Part shown: piece after piece, positions 59,380-64,000 of the stretch | How the letters are laid out: each line of letters opens with the position of its first letter | Numbering within the stretch: position 1 is the stretch's first letter | Origin: UKL13-2 sp947085425 | GTDB lineage: Bacteria > Pseudomonadota > Gammaproteobacteria > Burkholderiales > Usitatibacteraceae | Direction of reading: 5' to 3' | Length of the DNA stretch: 64,000 bases | Assembly: GCA_947085425.1 (NCBI GenBank) | Contig: CAMTWK010000004.1 | Coordinates: 1 to 64,000 of the forward strand | The notes under the pieces: generated by a model | The model's input: only the letters and a program-made list of their open reading frames with translations | The model's database searches: none | What the model was told of the DNA's origin: nothing | Translations under genes and position numbers: made by a program

Positions 59380-60705
59380 ATGGCCAAGTCCGACACCAAA
59401 AAACTCGAAGTATTTGTCAAGTGGTTCCGCTCAGCCACGCCGTTTATCCACGAGTTCGGTGGCCGCACGATTGTCATTGCCTTTGGTGGCGAGGTATTGA
59501 CCGACGGTGAGATGATTCAGCTCGCCCACGACATTAATGTGCTGGTGAGCCTGGAGATTCGTGTGGTGTTGGTGCACGGCACCCGTCCACAGGTTGAGGA
59601 TCAATTACGCCAGCACGGCGTGGCGTCGCGATATGCCGAGGGGCGGCGCGTGACCGACAGCGACGCGTTGAAGTGTGTGAAAGAAGCCAACGGCATTGTG
59701 CGCATGGAAATCGAAGCGACCCTCTCGACGGAACTGGCCAATTCGCCGATGGCGGGTGCGGACATTCGTGTGGCCTCCGGCAATTTCATCACTGCCAAGC
59801 CGTTTGGTGTGCGCAACGGCGTGGATTTCATGCACACCGGTGAAGTGCGCAAAGTGGACGTCGAAGGCATCAACCGGCGGCTCGATGATGACGAAGTGGT
59901 GTTGTTGTCACCGATTGGTTTTTCGCCAACCGGGGATATTTTTAATTGCACACTCGAAGACGTGGCGACCTCGGTGGCGATTGCACTCAAGGCCGAAAAA
60001 CTGATTTTCCTGACCGAGACCATGGGTGCGACCGACAGTCGCGGCAAACTCATCAGCGAAATTACCGCTGTTGAGGCAAAGGATTTATTGGCCGGTTCCA
60101 CACAAGCCGAAGACATTCGTTATTACCTGCCGGCAGCCATGCGCGCGGTGCGCGACGGCGTGAAGCGTGCGCACATGATCAGCCGCCACATCGATGGCGC
60201 CCTCTTGATGGAGCTGTTTACCCATCACGGTATTGGCACCATGGTGGTGTTGGAGTCACCGGAAAATTTGCGCAATGCCACCGCCGCCGATGTCGACGGA
60301 ATTTTGGCATTGATTGATCCCCTCGCCGAGCGCGGGGTGTTGATCGCGCGTTCACGGGCATCGATCGAGCAGGATCTCGATCAATTTGTGGTGCTGGCGC
60401 ATGATGACGAAGTGATCGGCTGTGCCGCCATGAGCCCGTTTGCCGGTGAAAAAGTTGCCGAGCTGGCGTGCCTCGCGGTCAATCCGTTTTATCGGGATGG
60501 CGGGCGCGGCGAGCGTATTCTTGGCCATATTGAAAAACGCGCCAAGGCGCACAATATAAAAACCCTGTTTGTGTTGTCCACACAAACAACCCAATGGTTT
60601 GTCGAGCGTGGATTTGCCGTGGCAGATATCAACGCCCTGCCGGAGTCACGCCGCGCACAATACAACCACGAACGTAAATCAAAAATTTACACCAAATCGA
60701 TTTAA
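59380..60705 (+). CDS. argA: N-acetylglutamate synthase (kinase-fold/GNAT fusion)
   Basis: A 441-residue ArgA. The N-terminal amino-acid-kinase domain (about 1-285) starts with FVKWFRSATPFIHEFGGRTIVIAFGGE and binds arginine for feedback inhibition; the C-terminal GNAT domain (about 295-441) has LACLAVNPFYRDGGRGERILGHIEKRAKA, which binds acetyl-CoA. First step of arginine synthesis. Confidence 0.96.
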   Translation: MAKSDTKKLEVFVKWFRSATPFIHEFGGRTIVIAFGGEVLTDGEMIQLAHDINVLVSLEIRVVLVHGTRPQVEDQLRQHGVASRYAEGRRVTDSDALKCVKEANGIVRMEIEATLSTELANSPMAGADIRVASGNFITAKPFGVRNGVDFMHTGEVRKVDVEGINRRLDDDEVVLLSPIGFSPTGDIFNCTLEDVATSVAIALKAEKLIFLTETMGATDSRGKLISEITAVEAKDLLAGSTQAEDIRYYLPAAMRAVRDGVKRAHMISRHIDGALLMELFTHHGIGTMVVLESPENLRNATAADVDGILALIDPLAERGVLIARSRASIEQDLDQFVVLAHDDEVIGCAAMSPFAGEKVAELACLAVNPFYRDGGRGERILGHIEKRAKAHNIKTLFVLSTQTTQWFVERGFAVADINALPESRRAQYNHERKSKIYTKSI

Positions 60706-60745
60706 GAGTTTTTAGCCCGTTGCCTCATTAATCACTGGAACCGCC

Positions 60746-61018
60746 ATGTCACGTACCGTCCAATGCGTCAAACTCAAAACCGAAGCCGAAGGAATGGATT
60801 ACCCGCCTTATCCCGGCCCGATCGGCAAACGACTATATGAAGAAGTTTCCAAACAAGCGTGGAAGGAATGGCTGGAGCATCAAAAGCGGCTGGTGAACGA
60901 AAACCGTCTGAATCTGGCCGATCAAAAAGCCCGCAAGTATTTGGAAGAGCAAATGGTCCGACACTTTTTTGGTGACGGTGCCGATCAAGCGATGGGATTT
61001 GTTCCACCAACACCTTAG
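60746..61018 (+). CDS. yggX: Fe(2+)-trafficking/oxidative-damage protection protein YggX
   Basis: A 90-residue protein: VQCVKLKTEAEGMDYPPYPG with the conserved Cys, GKRLYEEVSKQAWKEWLEHQKRLVNE and RKYLEEQMVRHFFGDG. Protects iron-sulfur enzymes from oxidants. Ends in a convergent terminator region with phoU. Confidence 0.96.
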   Translation: MSRTVQCVKLKTEAEGMDYPPYPGPIGKRLYEEVSKQAWKEWLEHQKRLVNENRLNLADQKARKYLEEQMVRHFFGDGADQAMGFVPPTP

Positions 61019-61086
61019 TCGTGTATTAAGCGCGACACCACACCACGCCACGCCACACCATCACCGATCATGGTGCCGGCTGCATT

Positions 61087-61118
61087 AAAAGAGCCACACA
61101 ATTTTGCGGGGCTCTTTT
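61087..61118. terminator. Bidirectional terminator between yggX and phoU
   Basis: AAAAGAGCC…GGCTCTTTT forms a 9-bp stem with A and T runs on both flanks, between convergent genes. Confidence 0.8.
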
Positions 61119-61148
61119 ATGGGCGGGTGCCGCCGCCTGAGTTGGCGG

Positions 61149-61856
61149 TTAATTTTCCAGCGTGACCTTGTCAAACTCAGCCGTGGTGACGTGGCGCACG
61201 TCTTTGCCCTTGACCAGATACACCACGTATTCACTCATGTTCTTGGCGTGGTCACCGATGCGTTCAATCGCTTTGGCAATAAACAGAATGTCGATTGACG
61301 ACGAAATAGTGCGCGGGTCTTCCATCATAAAGGTCACCAACTGACGCAAGATCGAGCGGAAACACTCATCGACCTCATGATCCTGCCTGACCACCTTGGC
61401 CGCACCGGTGACGTCCAGACGCGCAAACGCATCCAGCGAAGTGCGCAGCATGTCGAGGGCGATATTGCAGGCGACCCGTACGTCGGCAATCTTGGCGGTT
61501 AAGCGCGCTTCGCCTTGGTGAAATTTTTTGGCCATGCGGGCGATTTTTTGCGCTTCGTCACCAATGCGCTCCAAATCGGTAATGGTTTTGATCACCGCCA
61601 TCACCATACGCAAATCGGATGCGGTCGGCTGGCGTCGGGCGATGATGTGAGTGCAATCGTCGTCGATGCCCACTTCCAGCGCATTCACCTGGTGATCATC
61701 GGCAATGACCTGATCGGCCAGCGCGGCGTCACCGGTGGCGAGCACTTCCATGGCCCGGTTAATTTGCTGTTCCACCAGCCCGCCCATTTGCAAAACGCGC
61801 GCCCGCACCGCTTCGAGTTCGGCGTCAAATTTTTTGGATGTATGTTCATTACCCAT
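61149..61856 (-). CDS. phoU: Phosphate-transport regulator PhoU
   Basis: A 235-residue all-helical protein with two PhoU repeats, each carrying the acidic metal motif: VIADDHQVNALEVGIDDDC and VVRQDHEVDECFRSILR; DLERIGDEAQKIARM and AIERIGDHAKNMSEYVVY are the matching second halves. It restrains PhoR and the Pst transporter. No pst genes are beside it. Confidence 0.96.
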   Translation of the reverse strand: MGNEHTSKKFDAELEAVRARVLQMGGLVEQQINRAMEVLATGDAALADQVIADDHQVNALEVGIDDDCTHIIARRQPTASDLRMVMAVIKTITDLERIGDEAQKIARMAKKFHQGEARLTAKIADVRVACNIALDMLRTSLDAFARLDVTGAAKVVRQDHEVDECFRSILRQLVTFMMEDPRTISSSIDILFIAKAIERIGDHAKNMSEYVVYLVKGKDVRHVTTAEFDKVTLEN

Positions 61857-61961
61857 GCTGATCTCTTTCTTTCCGGGTCTGCAAACCGCCCCCGTCGTGA
61901 ATGTGTCGAATTGCTGATTTTAATGATCAATTATGACGAACGCATGACATCACCAAAACGG

Positions 61962-62645
61962 CTAGCGGGTGATGCGTTCCACCCCGCTGGCGCCGGCCAA
62001 CAGCAGTACGTCGGCACTGCGGCGGGCGAACAGCCCATTGGTGACCACACCGGGGATCTGATTGATCTCGGTTTCCAGTAGCGGCGGATTTTCAATCACC
62101 AGCCCGTGTACATCGAGTATCCAATTGCCGTTGTCGGTGACAATCGCCTTGTTGTCATGCATGCGCCACTGCGGATGCCCGCCGAGTTTGACCAATTCCC
62201 GTGCCACAAAACTGCGTGCCATCGGGATGACCTCAACCGGCAACGGAAACTTACCGAGTATCGGCACCAGCTTGGACGTATCGGCGACACACACAAACAT
62301 CGCGGAAGCGCCGGCGACAATTTTTTCGCGGGTGAGTGCCCCGCCGCCACCTTTGATCATCGCCAAGTGTCGCGTCACTTCGTCGGCGCCATCAACATAC
62401 ACCGCCAATTGCCCGGCGTTGTTGAGTTCCATGACTTCGATGCCGCCGGCCTTTAATCGTTCCGTCGAGGCAATAGAGCTGGATACGGCCGCCTTCACGC
62501 GGTCGCGGATTTTAATGAGCTCGTCGATAAAAAAATTCACCGTCGAACCGGTGCCAACCCCGATGACCGCGTCATCGGGGACGTAGACCATGGCCGCTTT
62601 GGCGGCGGCGGCTTTCAGTGCATTTTGATCAAGATTTTGTCCCAT
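61962..62645 (-). CDS. rpiA: Ribose-5-phosphate isomerase A
   Basis: About 227 residues: IGVGTGSTVNFFIDEL, DGADEVTRHLAMIKGGGGALTREKIVA (catalytic Glu) and the DNGNWILDVHG motif. Converts ribose- and ribulose-5-phosphate. I take ATG at 62645; a longer frame to 62735 would overlap the divergent ilvA start. Confidence 0.96.
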   Translation of the reverse strand: MGQNLDQNALKAAAAKAAMVYVPDDAVIGVGTGSTVNFFIDELIKIRDRVKAAVSSSIASTERLKAGGIEVMELNNAGQLAVYVDGADEVTRHLAMIKGGGGALTREKIVAGASAMFVCVADTSKLVPILGKFPLPVEVIPMARSFVARELVKLGGHPQWRMHDNKAIVTDNGNWILDVHGLVIENPPLLETEINQIPGVVTNGLFARRSADVLLLAGASGVERITR

Positions 62646-62733
62646 CCCGCTAGGATAGCGAAATTCTTGGTACATTGGGACCGTTGCCTGCAAATTGCTG
62701 CAATCCGGCTCATCCCCCCCCCGTGTCCTCATC

Positions 62734-64000
62734 ATGCCAAACGATTACCTGAAAAAAATTCTGCAAGCACGTGTTTATGACGTGGCCATCGAGTCGCCAT
62801 TAGAGCGATCGTCGGGCATTTCGGAGGCGTTGAACAATCAAATTTTGCTGAAACGCGAAGATTTGCAGCCGGTATTTTCGTTCAAGCTGCGCGGCGCCTA
62901 TAACAAGATGGCGCACCTCACGCCAGTGGAGCTAAAGCGCGGGGTGATTTGTGCCTCGGCGGGTAACCACGCCCAAGGCGTGGCGCTGGCCGCAGAAAAA
63001 CTCGGTTGTAAGGCGATGATTGTCATGCCCACCACCACTCCGGACATCAAGATTGACGCGGTAAAACGCCGTGGCGCAACTGTGGTCCTGCATGGCGACA
63101 GTTATCATGAGGCGGGTATTCACGCCAAAAAACTCGCCAAGGAAAAACATCTGACCTATGTTCATCCTTACGATGATCCGCTGGTGATCGCAGGACAGGG
63201 CACCATTGGCATGGAAATCTTGCGCCAGTACCAACACCCGATTGATGCGATTTTTGTGCCGGTGGGCGGCGGCGGCCTGATTGCCGGCATCGCGGCTTAT
63301 ATCAAGGCGCTTTCGCCAACCACCAAAATCATCGGTGTTGAGCCGGTTGATTCGAATGCGATGACCGCATCCTTGGCGGCCGGAAAACGGGTGGTGTTGT
63401 CACACGTGAATCTATTCGCAGACGGCGTGGCGGTAAAAGAAGTCGGCGAGGAAACATTCCGGCTGGCGCAAAAGTTGGTTGATGAAATGGTGCTGGTCAC
63501 CACCGACGAAATCTGTGCGGCCATCAAAGATATTTATCAGGACACCCGTTCGGTGATGGAGCCGTCCGGCGGGCTGGCGTTGGCGGGTATTCGTCGTTTT
63601 ATCGAAACCAACAAAGTCAAGAATAAAACTTTTGTCGCCATTTGTTGTGGTGCCAACATGAATTTTGACCGGCTGCGGTTTGTTGCCGAGCGCGCGCTGG
63701 TGGGTGAACATCACGAGGCGCTGCTGGCTGTCACGGTGCCGGAAACACGCGGCAGTTTTAAACGCTTTTGTGAAACCATCGGGCCGCGCAACATCACTGA
63801 ATTTACCTACCGCATCGCCGACTCCAAGCAGGCACATGTGTTTGTCGGCGTGGCAATCAAGGGGCGTGACGAACCCAAAAAACTGGTCGCCCATTTTAAG
63901 AAACAAGGCTTTCCGGCGATTGATTTGTCCAGTGACGAAATGGCCAAATTACATGTGCGGCATTTGGTCGGTGGCCATTCACCGTTGGCGCACGACGAAC
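62734..64000 (+). CDS. ilvA: Threonine ammonia-lyase, biosynthetic (3' end outside the window)
   Basis: The first 422 codons of a roughly 500-residue enzyme, open to the window edge. PLP lysine in VFSFKLRGAYNKM, ASAGNHAQGVALAA, the PLP-phosphate loop GGGGLIAG and SGGLALAG. From about residue 325 the first ACT-like regulatory domain begins (ALLAVTVPETRGSFKRFCE). It deaminates threonine to 2-oxobutyrate for isoleucine; the 2-aminoacrylate-type intermediate is detoxified by RidA. Confidence 0.96.
   Translation, partial: MPNDYLKKILQARVYDVAIESPLERSSGISEALNNQILLKREDLQPVFSFKLRGAYNKMAHLTPVELKRGVICASAGNHAQGVALAAEKLGCKAMIVMPTTTPDIKIDAVKRRGATVVLHGDSYHEAGIHAKKLAKEKHLTYVHPYDDPLVIAGQGTIGMEILRQYQHPIDAIFVPVGGGGLIAGIAAYIKALSPTTKIIGVEPVDSNAMTASLAAGKRVVLSHVNLFADGVAVKEVGEETFRLAQKLVDEMVLVTTDEICAAIKDIYQDTRSVMEPSGGLALAGIRRFIETNKVKNKTFVAICCGANMNFDRLRFVAERALVGEHHEALLAVTVPETRGSFKRFCETIGPRNITEFTYRIADSKQAHVFVGVAIKGRDEPKKLVAHFKKQGFPAIDLSSDEMAKLHVRHLVGGHSPLAHDE

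Overview
The window reads as a chromosomal segment of a betaproteobacterium of moderate G+C. The evidence is the gene order petA-petB-petC-sspA-sspB, the block recG-ubiC-(GGDEF)-ubiA, the chain yicC-gmk-rpoZ-spoT-ridA next to a protein kinase/PP2C pair and rph, a fused kinase/GNAT ArgA, and a HrcA-type CIRCE element ahead of groES-groEL. Genus cannot be fixed from the sequence alone.

Layout. 1-7159: three LytTR response regulators alternating with two HisKA_7TM-less LytS/AlgZ-type histidine kinases; the first regulator sits behind a tandem duplication that copied its own start codon region, and a small transposable element lies between it and the first kinase. 7242-18987: housekeeping and stress genes (gamma-carbonic anhydrase, VanZ-like protein, thioredoxin-fold ferredoxin, alpha/beta hydrolase, Crp-type regulator, redoxin, icd, tRNA-Phe with a broken second copy, ComEA-like HhH protein, ada, NYN-LOTUS protein, groES/groEL). 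19100-20520: a small scrap heap of mobile DNA holding an integron-type integrase fragment, the end of a transposable element, a BrnT/BrnA toxin-antitoxin pair and an internally deleted IS3 element. 20586-45390: RNase D-like exonuclease, bioA, dacB, SulP transporter, DegS-like protease, mscL, cytochrome bc1, sspAB, CBS protein, ubiquinone genes, diguanylate cyclase, recG, stringent-response cluster, kinase/phosphatase pair. 46781-56258: a run of minus-strand genes around an ArsS-type radical SAM enzyme with two arsenosugar-type glycosyltransferases, a VTT-flavoprotein fusion, a metallophosphoesterase, DUF547, DUF3047, a TIGR03169-type flavoprotein and a nitroreductase. 56264-64000: tkt, a speD stub, rsmE, argA, yggX, phoU, rpiA and the 5' part of ilvA.

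Most noteworthy are (i) two full copies (239 and 252 bp) and one or two broken ends of a non-autonomous transposable element with 17-bp inverted ends and 4-bp TTAR target duplications, which I did not recognise as a named family; (ii) the ArsS-type gene cluster lacking a visible arsM; (iii) the LytTR array, whose first kinase carries an extra membrane domain after its ATPase domain; (iv) the duplicated gene start at the left edge; and (v) a truncated second tRNA-Phe with a two-hairpin insertion in its D-loop.
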